A stretch of DNA of 12,672 nt. It comes from Chloroflexota bacterium. GTDB taxonomy: Bacteria > Chloroflexota > Anaerolineae > Promineifilales > Promineifilaceae. Of the stretch, positions 6,226 through 12,471 are shown one piece after another; the first letter of the stretch is position 1; each line of letters starts with the position of its first letter. A program made the translations under genes and the position numbers. The notes under the pieces were generated by a model. The model was not told the origin of the DNA, ran no database searches, and worked only from the letters and a program-made list of their open reading frames with translations. The DNA lies in the NCBI GenBank assembly GCA_008501785.1, contig QQUD01000861.1, positions 1 to 12,672 on the forward strand, given 5' to 3'.

Positions 6226-8013
6226 ATGAGATCATCTGCCCTGGTTGGCGTTACACTTACAATTTTAATGTTGCTGCTTGTTTCAGTGGCGGCTTTTATT
6301 TTTCTGTTTCAGGGTCGGCAAACGCTTGAATCGCGTAATCAGTCGTTAGCTGGCGAATTGGAGACAACCAAAGCTGAACAAGAAGCCGCTTCGGGTACGC
6401 GGGGTGCATTGGCAGTGGCTCTGGCAACAGTCGAATCTGACTCAATTTTGTTAGAAGGTCAACTGGTGCAAAGTCAGCAAGAGATTGATGAGTTGACAAC
6501 GGCTTTAACTGAAACGGGTAATGCCTTGGGACTGTTGGAGCAGGAAAGGCTGGATATGCTGGCGCGTCCGCCTCAAGTTAATATTGTATCTCCAGTAGAA
6601 GGGGTAACATTGCTGGCGGGGTCTCAGGTCGAGATTGTGGTTGCTGCTGCCGATCCGGTGGGCGTGACAGAAATGATGGTGTGGGTTGACGGCCGTTTAC
6701 TTGGCAGCTATGTGGCAAATGGCCTTCCCCTATTGTCTGTCACAGAAAGCTGGATGCCTGCTGAGAGTGGTTCGTTTGTTTTGGAAGTTGAGGCGAGTAA
6801 CGGCCGTACCAGCACAATCGTGACTCGTACGCTCTCTGTTTCGGAGCCAATCAGTCAATTATCCACTGTAGCTATCGATCCCAATAGTGCATTGCGAGCG
6901 GATATTGAAGCGAGTGTGAGTGAGTTGCGGGGATTACGGCCGTTACCAGCCACCGTCACCACCATTATCACCAGTGCGGAACTGGCAGAACGTGTACAGC
7001 CTGCACAGCTCTGGGATAGTGAAGCGATACCAGCAGTTTTGTCTGTATTTGATTTTGTCACCGGCAGTTATAATGTTGCCAACGCCCCGACTCAATTCCA
7101 ATCCCGAACTAGTTATTATGATGCCGCAGCAAACGAGATGTTGGTAGCCGGTGATGTTGGAGAATGGACAGCATCAGACCAACTGGCATATGTGCAACAA
7201 TTTGTGCGACAGTTACAAGATCAAAATTTTGATTTAGATGCAATCAATACAGGCACATTAGATTACGATGCACGGTTGGCATTGGCCGCACTGTCGTTTG
7301 GTGAAACGAGCTACATTCAGAATGTATACTTGCGCGGCGACTATTTTTCTGAAGCAGAATTAAACTTAATTTTTGATAATTTGGCACAGACCCCATCAAA
7401 CGATTCCATCCCCATTTTCACCAGTGAGCAGCAGTTTCGTGAGGTGAACGGGATTGAGTTTGTGCAATCTTTGATCAATATTGGCCAGTTTGATGCTGTT
7501 GAGGCAGCATGGAAAAATCCACCGCTTTCGACAGAACAGGTGTTACATCCTCAAAAATATTTGGATGGCGAAGGCCCAGATGCCGTTGATATTCCAATGT
7601 TGGGCACGGTGCTTGGCGATGGTTGGGTACAGTTGGTTGATGATTCGTTTGGCGAATTGTGGTTACGGGCCTATTTGTTGCAGCAGTTAAATGCGGAACA
7701 GGTAGAAACGGCCGTTACCGGCTGGGGGGGGGGGCAATTTACCGTCTACGGCCACAACAGCGGCGATGCCCTGGCAATGGTTCTCTGGCTCACCTGGGAC
7801 ACCCCCACAGACAGCGTCGAGTTTGCCGCCCTCTACCCCAATTATCCCACCAAGCTATTCAACTCTGTCGGCGCATTACAATCCGACGGCAGCGAATGCT
7901 GGCAAGGCATCGACACGATTTGCCTCTACCAACGGGACGACGTGACCTTCATTGTGAGAGCGCCAGATTTGGAAACGGCCGTTACTATCGCTGCCGAAGT
8001 TGAAAACAACTGA
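6226..8013 (+). CDS. Membrane-anchored coiled-coil/Ig-like protein with a degenerate zinc-metallopeptidase domain
   Basis: 595 residues from ATG 6226 (GGA 8 bases upstream); TTG 6205 in the same frame would add 7 residues. A membrane segment (LVGVTLTILMLLLVSVAAFI) is followed by a Gln/Glu/Leu-rich coiled coil at about 30-110, a bacterial Ig-like domain at about 114-205 (VNIVSPVEGVTLLAGSQVEI), and a C-terminal half resembling a zinc-metallopeptidase family in which YVHExxHxLQDQxFDL, an EGD segment, PPxSTEQxLHPxKY and GWGGDxY motifs recur. Here the zinc site is gone: HExxH reads Q324-Q-F-V-R328, and the EGD Glu is F358 (LSFGET). STEQVLHPQKY is intact. A pseudoenzyme, scaffold or binding role is inferred. 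A run of 11 G (7724-7734) encodes WGGG in the GWGGD motif. Codons change from G/T-ending to C-ending after the run. It has five ACGGCCGT copies (6689, 6800, 6936, 7708, 7975). The family recall is from motifs; no search was run. Confidence 0.7.
   Translation: MRSSALVGVTLTILMLLLVSVAAFIFLFQGRQTLESRNQSLAGELETTKAEQEAASGTRGALAVALATVESDSILLEGQLVQSQQEIDELTTALTETGNALGLLEQERLDMLARPPQVNIVSPVEGVTLLAGSQVEIVVAAADPVGVTEMMVWVDGRLLGSYVANGLPLLSVTESWMPAESGSFVLEVEASNGRTSTIVTRTLSVSEPISQLSTVAIDPNSALRADIEASVSELRGLRPLPATVTTIITSAELAERVQPAQLWDSEAIPAVLSVFDFVTGSYNVANAPTQFQSRTSYYDAAANEMLVAGDVGEWTASDQLAYVQQFVRQLQDQNFDLDAINTGTLDYDARLALAALSFGETSYIQNVYLRGDYFSEAELNLIFDNLAQTPSNDSIPIFTSEQQFREVNGIEFVQSLINIGQFDAVEAAWKNPPLSTEQVLHPQKYLDGEGPDAVDIPMLGTVLGDGWVQLVDDSFGELWLRAYLLQQLNAEQVETAVTGWGGGQFTVYGHNSGDALAMVLWLTWDTPTDSVEFAALYPNYPTKLFNSVGALQSDGSECWQGIDTICLYQRDDVTFIVRAPDLETAVTIAAEVENN
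7724..7734 (+). repeat. Homopolymeric tract of 11 G inside a coding sequence
   Basis: Eleven consecutive G lie 8 bases after an ACGGCCGT palindrome and encode Trp-Gly-Gly-Gly. At the third Gly the related family normally has Asp. Loss or gain of one G would shift the last 93 codons into another frame; one alternative frame is open from 7659 to 8003. It is either a slippage-prone contingency tract or a sequencing/assembly artefact. Confidence 0.8.
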
Positions 8014-8060
8014 TCCATTTACGATTTACGATTCTTCCATTTCACAATTCATTATTATTA

Positions 8061-8114
8061 CAGCCGTTTCCCAACAATCAGCAGTCAACAGACAACTGGA
8101 AACGGCCGTTTCCC
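8061..8114. repeat. Intergenic palindrome-bearing repeat, copy A
   Basis: It contains CCGTTTCCCAACAAT (8064-8078), CAGTCAAC, then the 16-bp palindrome plus C (8098-8114). The same three blocks occur in the same order at 10771-10856, with about 26 more bases between the first two. The left end is ACAGCCGT, one base off the iterated palindrome. The rest of the 298-base gap 8014-8311 holds a short TTTACGA tandem just after the stop codon, the promoter at 8230, and no gene. Confidence 0.65.
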
Positions 8115-8229
8115 CTTGCCAGTTCTCCTCATTAATTCAAGCTAATCGCGGGCGTTTTCTAAATTCAACTCCACTTGATGCTTCTAAAAGCCTTTTTGCA
8201 GTCCAATCTCAAGATGGGGTAAAAAATAC

Positions 8230-8256
8230 TTGACATGATGTAAATTTTAATATACT
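8230..8256 (+). promoter_or_regulatory. Promoter of the DUF2178-like/XRE pair
   Basis: A perfect TTGACA (8230-8235) is followed by AT-rich DNA with TATACT (8251-8256, spacing 15) or TACTAT (8253-8258, spacing 17) as -10. The near-dyad ATATACTATAT over the -10 is a possible operator for the XRE regulator two genes on, which would give autoregulation; that is inference. The leader to ATG 8312 is about 47 bases. Confidence 0.5.
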
Positions 8257-8311
8257 ATATGTTCATCAAACATTACAAAAAGTACGGTTAAGTAGACGAT
8301 CTGAGGAAAAC

Positions 8312-8767
8312 ATGACGTTTCAAGAAAAAAATAAAACGGTGACATTAGTCAACTTCACATTGATTTTAATATTCTTCCTGATTAGGGTGCTTCAAATGAT
8401 CCAAAATGACAACTTCATTCCAGAGAATGTATTCCGCCTATGGGGAACCATCATTGTTTTGGCAATCGTTGTTACAATTTTGGGCACAATTCTTACCCAT
8501 ATTGTTTCAACCATCATCGAAGCAATTAAAACGGGAAACGAAGACCCAGAAATGGATGACATGGAAGATGAGCGAGACAAACTGATTGAATTGAGAGGTA
8601 CAAAAGTAACCCACACCATCGCATCGCTTGGAAGCGGTGTTGCCATGCTCACCTATGTATTTGGGCAGTCTCCATTGGTGATGTTTACCCTGCTCATTTT
8701 CTTTGGCTTGTTAGCACAAGTCATAGGTGATATTTCAAGGCTGCTTCTCTACCGAAGGGGGTTCTAA
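8312..8767 (+). CDS. Four-TM membrane protein, DUF2178-like, paired with XRE regulator
   Basis: 151 residues with four predicted membrane segments at about 10-31, 43-70, 99-117 and 120-143. An acidic loop between TM2 and TM3 (NEDPEMDDMEDERDKLIELR) is the most recognisable part: the DERDKLIELRG segment is typical of small DUF2178-type proteins that are commonly encoded beside a short XRE-family regulator, as here. GAGGAA lies 4 bases before ATG 8312. The stop codon is one base from the start of the regulator gene, so translation is probably coupled. Function is unknown; sensing or export linked to the regulator is a guess. No ACGGCCGT palindrome is present in this gene. Confidence 0.7.
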   Translation: MTFQEKNKTVTLVNFTLILIFFLIRVLQMIQNDNFIPENVFRLWGTIIVLAIVVTILGTILTHIVSTIIEAIKTGNEDPEMDDMEDERDKLIELRGTKVTHTIASLGSGVAMLTYVFGQSPLVMFTLLIFFGLLAQVIGDISRLLLYRRGF

Positions 8768-8768
8768 C

Positions 8769-8996
8769 ATGGGCGAAAGTCGAGTCAGTAACATTATTCG
8801 GAAACTGCGTTTTCATAATGATGAAATGACGCAGCAAGAATTGGCAAAAAAAGTGGGCGTAACCCGACAAACCATTATTGCCATGGAAAAAGGAAAGTAC
8901 TCCCCATCTCTGGAACTAGCTTTTCGGATTGCGCTCGTATTTGATACATCAATAGACGAAGTCTTTTCATACGACCCAAAAGATGACCCTATTTAG
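8769..8996 (+). CDS. Short XRE-family helix-turn-helix regulator
   Basis: 75 residues, essentially a single HTH_3 domain. The helix-turn-helix runs at about 21-45 (TQQELAKKVGVTRQTIIAME), with Q23-E24-L25-A26, the turn at G30-V31 and recognition helix R33-Q34-T35, then KGKYSPSLELAFRIALVFDT and SIDEVF near the end. The family is the small stand-alone regulator usually found next to DUF2178 or similar membrane proteins. ATG 8769 was chosen over a longer frame beginning inside the upstream gene because GAAGGGGG lies just before it and the family starts here. One base separates it from the membrane-protein stop. It probably represses its own operon. Confidence 0.88.
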   Translation: MGESRVSNIIRKLRFHNDEMTQQELAKKVGVTRQTIIAMEKGKYSPSLELAFRIALVFDTSIDEVFSYDPKDDPI

Positions 8997-9004
8997 TGAC
9001 TAAA

Positions 9005-9033
9005 ATTGGACCAATCTCGAAGATTGGTCCAAT
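9005..9033. terminator. Perfect 13-bp hairpin after the XRE gene
   Basis: ATTGGACCAATCT (9005-9017), loop CGA, AGATTGGTCCAAT (9021-9033), starting 8 bases after the XRE stop. On the plus strand no T run follows; on the minus strand the stem is followed by TTTTAG. Transcription termination or mRNA 3'-end stabilisation is likely. Each arm is itself nearly palindromic (ATTGGACCAAT), so a protein-binding site is the alternative. Confidence 0.6.
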
Positions 9034-9167
9034 CTAAACAAGACCTTTGCACACAATCGCACAAGCTGCACATATCCCAACCTCTTAAAAACCTTAATTA
9101 GAGTGCTTTCAACAGCAACCAAATGCAAGCAGTTTTCTTGTATTGATTTTAATGTGCAAGTTACTGG

Positions 9168-9204
9168 GGATTTGTAAATCGCCATCAAATCGCTTTACAA
9201 ATCC
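9168..9204 (+). promoter_or_regulatory. Leader inverted repeat before the DUF6326 gene
   Basis: GGATTTGTAAA (9168-9178) and TTTACAAATCC (9194-9204) form a perfect 11-bp inverted repeat with a 15-base loop. It ends immediately before the ribosome binding site (GGGAGA) of the gene at 9217. It could be an operator or an mRNA hairpin that modulates translation. No clear promoter was found in 9034-9167. Confidence 0.5.
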
Positions 9205-9216
9205 AGGGAGATAAGA

Positions 9217-9654
9217 ATGAATTCAGAACACAAAATTTTTGGTGTAGAAATAAAGGTATTACTCTCAACCCTATGGATTTTTGTCCTGCTCAACATGATT
9301 TTTCGGGACATTCATGAGATGCCATATTATATCGAAGAATGGATGACGCAAGCCGCCAATGGCGCTGAGATTTCGGAACTGCTTATGCTCGTCGGTGGAA
9401 TCATGGTCGAAATTCCGATTTTGATGGTGCTTTTATCGCGTGTTTTACCATATCGCATCAATCGCTGGGCAAACATCATTGCCGGGGTTTTCTTTATTAC
9501 GTCTATTTTCGGATTCCCACCAGGCGACCTCGACGATTTCTTTTTTGTAGCGATAGAAATCGCATCTTCGTCATTTATTATCTGGCAGGCATGGACATGG
9601 CCCAAGCCTAGCCCCCAAGCAAATATCAGACAACTATCAAGTGAATTGAACTAA
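9217..9654 (+). CDS. DUF6326-family membrane protein
   Basis: 145 residues, four membrane segments at about 10-30, 52-75, 82-102 and 107-126. Features that recall the DUF6326 family are LSTLWIFVLLNMIFRDIHE near the N-terminus, the polar loop IEEWMTQAANGAEIS, and the P-G-D-L-D-D-F segment before the last membrane helix. The start has GGGAGA 7 bases upstream. It precedes the MDR oxidoreductase by 57 bases and may be cotranscribed with it. No biochemical role is established for the family to my knowledge. The gene is palindrome-free like its neighbours. Confidence 0.65.
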   Translation: MNSEHKIFGVEIKVLLSTLWIFVLLNMIFRDIHEMPYYIEEWMTQAANGAEISELLMLVGGIMVEIPILMVLLSRVLPYRINRWANIIAGVFFITSIFGFPPGDLDDFFFVAIEIASSSFIIWQAWTWPKPSPQANIRQLSSELN

Positions 9655-9711
9655 TCACGGAACAATCTTTGCGCAAACAGGCCACTTTTACACGATAACA
9701 AGGAGTTAAAA

Positions 9712-10674
9712 ATGAAAGCAATTGTATTTGAAAATTACGGATCTCCTGACGTTCTTCGATTTAAAGAAGTTGAAAAACCAACCCCAAAAGACAATGAACT
9801 CCTTGTTAAAATTTGGGCAACGACTGTAACAGCAGGTGATTATCGGATGCGAAAGGCCGATCCTGCTGCAGCAAGACTTTACAATGGGCTGCTTAGACCT
9901 AAAAAAGTTAATGTTTTAGGGTTCGAAATAGCTGGAGATGTTGCAGCAGTTGGCAAAGATGTCACCCGCTTTAAGGTCGGCGACTCTGTTTTTGCACCAT
10001 GTGGCTTTGAGTTTGGCGGGTATGCTGAATACAAATGTTTCTCTGAAGATGGCGTCATTGCCCACAAACCCACGAATATGACCTATGAAGAAGCAGCAGC
10101 TGTTCCGATTGGTTGTTTGACAGCGTTGCAATTTCTAAGGTCAGGCAATATCCAAAACGCAAAAAATGTTTTGATATATGGCGCGTCTGGCAGTGTTGGC
10201 ACTTATGCAGTGCAGCTTGCTAAATATTTTGGTGCAATCGTGACAGGTGTTTGCAGCGCCACAAATCTGGAAATGGTGAAATCATTAGGGGCTGATAAGG
10301 TCATTGATTACACTACAGAAGATTTTTCACAAAATGGGAAAAGCTATGACATCATTTTTGACACCGTCGGCAAAAGCCCATTTTCAGGGTCTGTGAAAGT
10401 GCTAAAACCAAACGGATTCTATCTTCGGGCCGTTCATATGGGGTTGTCACCAATCATTCGTGGCATTTGGACCTCAAAAACAAGCAGCAAACAGGTGATC
10501 GGTGAAACAGCTCGTGCAACGCTTGAAGATTTATTGTTCCTCAAGGAGTTGATTGAGGCTGGTCAGTTAAGAGCTGTTATGGACCGGTGCTATCCGTTTG
10601 AACGAATCCCAGAAGCGCACCGATATGTTGAAAGAGGTCATAAAAAAGGAAATGTTGCCATTATTATGGCATAA
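9712..10674 (+). CDS. MDR-family NAD(P)-dependent oxidoreductase (quinone oxidoreductase-like)
   Basis: 320 residues, full length for zinc-free medium-chain reductases. The N-terminal GroES-like domain (about 1-125) has the family opening [17 protein letters not shown] and [24 protein letters not shown]. The Rossmann domain (about 126-260) carries G157-x-x-G160-x-x-G163 ([16 protein letters not shown]) for the dinucleotide and the LGADKVIDY segment. The C-terminus (about 300-320) has the usual [17 protein letters not shown] ending. No catalytic or structural zinc Cys set is visible, so quinone or enone reduction is more likely than alcohol oxidation; substrate is unknown. AAGGAG 7 bases upstream supports ATG 9712. 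Often annotated NAD(P)-dependent alcohol dehydrogenase. Confidence 0.88.
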   Translation: MKAIVFENYGSPDVLRFKEVEKPTPKDNELLVKIWATTVTAGDYRMRKADPAAARLYNGLLRPKKVNVLGFEIAGDVAAVGKDVTRFKVGDSVFAPCGFEFGGYAEYKCFSEDGVIAHKPTNMTYEEAAAVPIGCLTALQFLRSGNIQNAKNVLIYGASGSVGTYAVQLAKYFGAIVTGVCSATNLEMVKSLGADKVIDYTTEDFSQNGKSYDIIFDTVGKSPFSGSVKVLKPNGFYLRAVHMGLSPIIRGIWTSKTSSKQVIGETARATLEDLLFLKELIEAGQLRAVMDRCYPFERIPEAHRYVERGHKKGNVAIIMA

Positions 10675-10770
10675 TATTGTGTTGTATCAATCTAAACTCG
10701 TACCGCGATGGTTGTCGGTTTGGGGATTGGTTAGCGTTACGTTGCACATGGTTGAAGGGGTTAGGTGATT

Positions 10771-10856
10771 ACGGCCGTTTCCCAACAATATCAATTCGCG
10801 ACCGCTCTGTGTACAACAGTCAACGAACAACGGGCAATTGGAAACGGCCGTTTCCC
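10771..10856. repeat. Intergenic palindrome-bearing repeat, copy B
   Basis: It begins with ACGGCCGT, then CCGTTTCCCAACAAT (10775-10789), CAGTCAAC, and the 16-bp palindrome plus C (10840-10856), in the same order as copy A at 8061. It lies in the 357-base gap 10675-11031 between two convergent genes. Left of it the DNA is strongly G/T-rich (10700-10770) and right of it A/C-rich (10852-10915). No gene or clear terminator was seen in the rest of the gap. Confidence 0.65.
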
Positions 10857-11031
10857 TCATTAACAATCAACCATCAACAATTAACAGCTCCTCCCCCTCC
10901 CATAACCTGTCCATGACTCAAATCTGCTGTTGTACAATGGCAGTTCCCTTTTGAATTTGGCACATTTCCTTGATGCCAATCCCCTTCATACAAGATGGCT
11001 TGATTGTCGCGAATTCAGCCAGAAATCACAC

Positions 11032-12471
11032 TTATTTTACATAGTTGTTATGGAATTCAATCCATTTGGGCAAGACTTCAGCCAGTAATTTTTTGGGCGG
11101 CAAAAAGGCAATCCGTAAATGGTGAGTGCCCTCTTTTTGTCCAAAACCAGAGCCGTTAACCACGCACAGCCCCGTTTCTTCTAATAGCGCCATACAGTAA
11201 TCGAAATCGGTGGTGCCTTCAGGGAGGTTGCCCAAACGTGGGAATAGGTACATGGCGCTGGTGACGCCAAAACATTCTACACCATCCATCTGGGTAAAAG
11301 CCTCTCGAATAATGGTGGCTTTCTCGTGCAGCTCTTTGAGGGTGTTTTGTTTTTCCTGGATGAATTGTTGATAAGGTTGGCTGCCCTCTTCAGGTGGGCT
11401 AACCATCAAATAAATCAGTACTTGCCCAGCGGTATTTGAGCATAAACTCACCGAAGCATTTTTGGTGAGTAAATCAATAAAATCGAAATCAGTGCCAGCA
11501 ACCTTGGGGGGATTTCTTACTTCCAGATAACCGCCTCGGTGCCCACATTCTCCATAAAAACCTTTGGAGATGCTGTGCAGGCTGAATAAGGGTACCTCTA
11601 GATTTCCCAGCGCTTTCGCGAAAGAGATGAATTCCCCGGTGTAGATATTCTCTTGATAGACTTCATCGGCAATGATGACGAGAGAATTGTCTTTGGCGAA
11701 GCTGATGACCTCTTGAATGCTCTCTTTACCCAAAATAGCTCCAGTTGGGTTGCCAGGGTTGATGACCACAATACCTTTTATATTGACCCCTTCTGCTTTC
11801 GCCTGAGCGAAGGATTCCTCTAGCATGTTGCGGTTGAGTGCCCAGCCTTGTTCCTCATTGGGGTAGTAATTGACTTGTGTACCGCCAGCTTTTTTGATGG
11901 TTGCTGAATAAAGCGGATATTGAGGAATAGGGATCATGATGCCATCTTTGGGATCGGCAATCAGCAAATCGATCACGTTTTTTACGCCCTCGCTGGCACC
12001 TGTGGTCAGGTAAATTTTTTCTGGGTCGGCAGGAATCCCATCCGTCGTGGCGATCTCATCACGTTTGTCGATGAAATTTGCCACAGCTTTACGGATAAAG
12101 CGGATGCCCTTGCTTTCGGTATAAGCCCCCATCCCGGTGCCGATCTTGGCGAGAATTTCTTCACTCAGGTCTAGCACATAATCTGAGATAAAATCGTCAT
12201 CTTTGATGTTGCTGAGTGTCGTTTCTTCGAAGAGTTCTTTTAGTTGGCGCTCACGCTGAATTTTTGAGGGTTCTTCTACTAAACTCAAGACCTGACGATA
12301 ATAGGTGATTGGGGGTTGTCCAAGCGCTTGCGGGTTGCCAATATTGCAAAAGATGATGCTTTTTCCTTCATCTTTGAGTACTGCGGCTCTTTTGGGAATG
12401 GGTCCGCGAACGGCATACTCCATCTCGAGTATGTTTTGATTGACTTTAATGGCTGGTAGTGTGGAATCCAT
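11032..12471 (-). CDS. Alanine aminotransferase, eukaryote-type (PLP fold type I)
   Basis: 479 residues. It interconverts alanine and 2-oxoglutarate with pyruvate and glutamate in the cytoplasm. The sequence follows animal/plant ALT (GPT) closely: EYAVRGPIPKRA near residue 18, IGNPQALGQPPITYYRQVL, TGASEGVKNVIDLL, IPIPQYPLYSATI, VINPGNPTG, ADEVYQENIY, the PLP lysine K303 in SISKGFYGECGHRGGY, VSPPEEG, and ETGLCVVNGSGFGQKEGTHH near the end. Length and the GECGxRGGY signature distinguish it from the shorter bacterial AlaA/AlaC. AAGGAG 9 bases upstream supports ATG 12471. The 201 bases upstream contain no convincing gene; promoter not assigned. It is convergent to the MDR gene and free of ACGGCCGT palindromes. 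Pyruvate from other pathways would be its partner; no link to hydroxyproline breakdown is shown. Confidence 0.9.
   Translation of the reverse strand: MDSTLPAIKVNQNILEMEYAVRGPIPKRAAVLKDEGKSIIFCNIGNPQALGQPPITYYRQVLSLVEEPSKIQRERQLKELFEETTLSNIKDDDFISDYVLDLSEEILAKIGTGMGAYTESKGIRFIRKAVANFIDKRDEIATTDGIPADPEKIYLTTGASEGVKNVIDLLIADPKDGIMIPIPQYPLYSATIKKAGGTQVNYYPNEEQGWALNRNMLEESFAQAKAEGVNIKGIVVINPGNPTGAILGKESIQEVISFAKDNSLVIIADEVYQENIYTGEFISFAKALGNLEVPLFSLHSISKGFYGECGHRGGYLEVRNPPKVAGTDFDFIDLLTKNASVSLCSNTAGQVLIYLMVSPPEEGSQPYQQFIQEKQNTLKELHEKATIIREAFTQMDGVECFGVTSAMYLFPRLGNLPEGTTDFDYCMALLEETGLCVVNGSGFGQKEGTHHLRIAFLPPKKLLAEVLPKWIEFHNNYVK

Larger units (their letters stand above)
2126..10851. repeat. Highly iterated palindrome ACGGCCGT, 16 copies
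   Basis: Start positions of the exact 8-mer: 2126, 2243, 2445, 4286, 4482, 4578, 5307, 5524, 6689, 6800, 6936, 7708, 7975, 8102, 10771, 10844. Thirteen are in coding DNA on either strand and three in intergenic DNA. Most are followed by T or preceded by A, giving AACGGCCGTT-like cores; two intergenic copies extend to the perfect 16-bp palindrome GGAAACGGCCGTTTCC (8098-8113, 10840-10855). With equal base frequencies about 0.2 copies would be expected in 12.7 kb. The core CGGCCG is the EagI recognition sequence. No copy was found in 1-2125, 8110-10770 or 10852-12672. The behaviour resembles HIP1 of cyanobacteria, which has a different sequence (GCGATCGC). The function here is unknown. Confidence 0.9.

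Noticed and set aside
7659..8003. Alternative-frame gene over the end of the metallopeptidase-like gene
   Set aside because: Arg- and Leu-rich shadow translation; the annotated frame keeps family motifs (WDTPTDSVEFAALY). Relevant only as the frame entered after slippage at the G tract.
8000..8233. Plus-strand open frame of 77 codons
   Set aside because: It overlaps the end of the upstream gene and then covers repeat A; no protein-like composition, no ribosome binding site.
10677..10916. Plus-strand open frame of 79 codons after the MDR gene
   Set aside because: It spans repeat B and a G/T-rich to A/C-rich switch; the translation has no domain character and no ribosome binding site precedes it.
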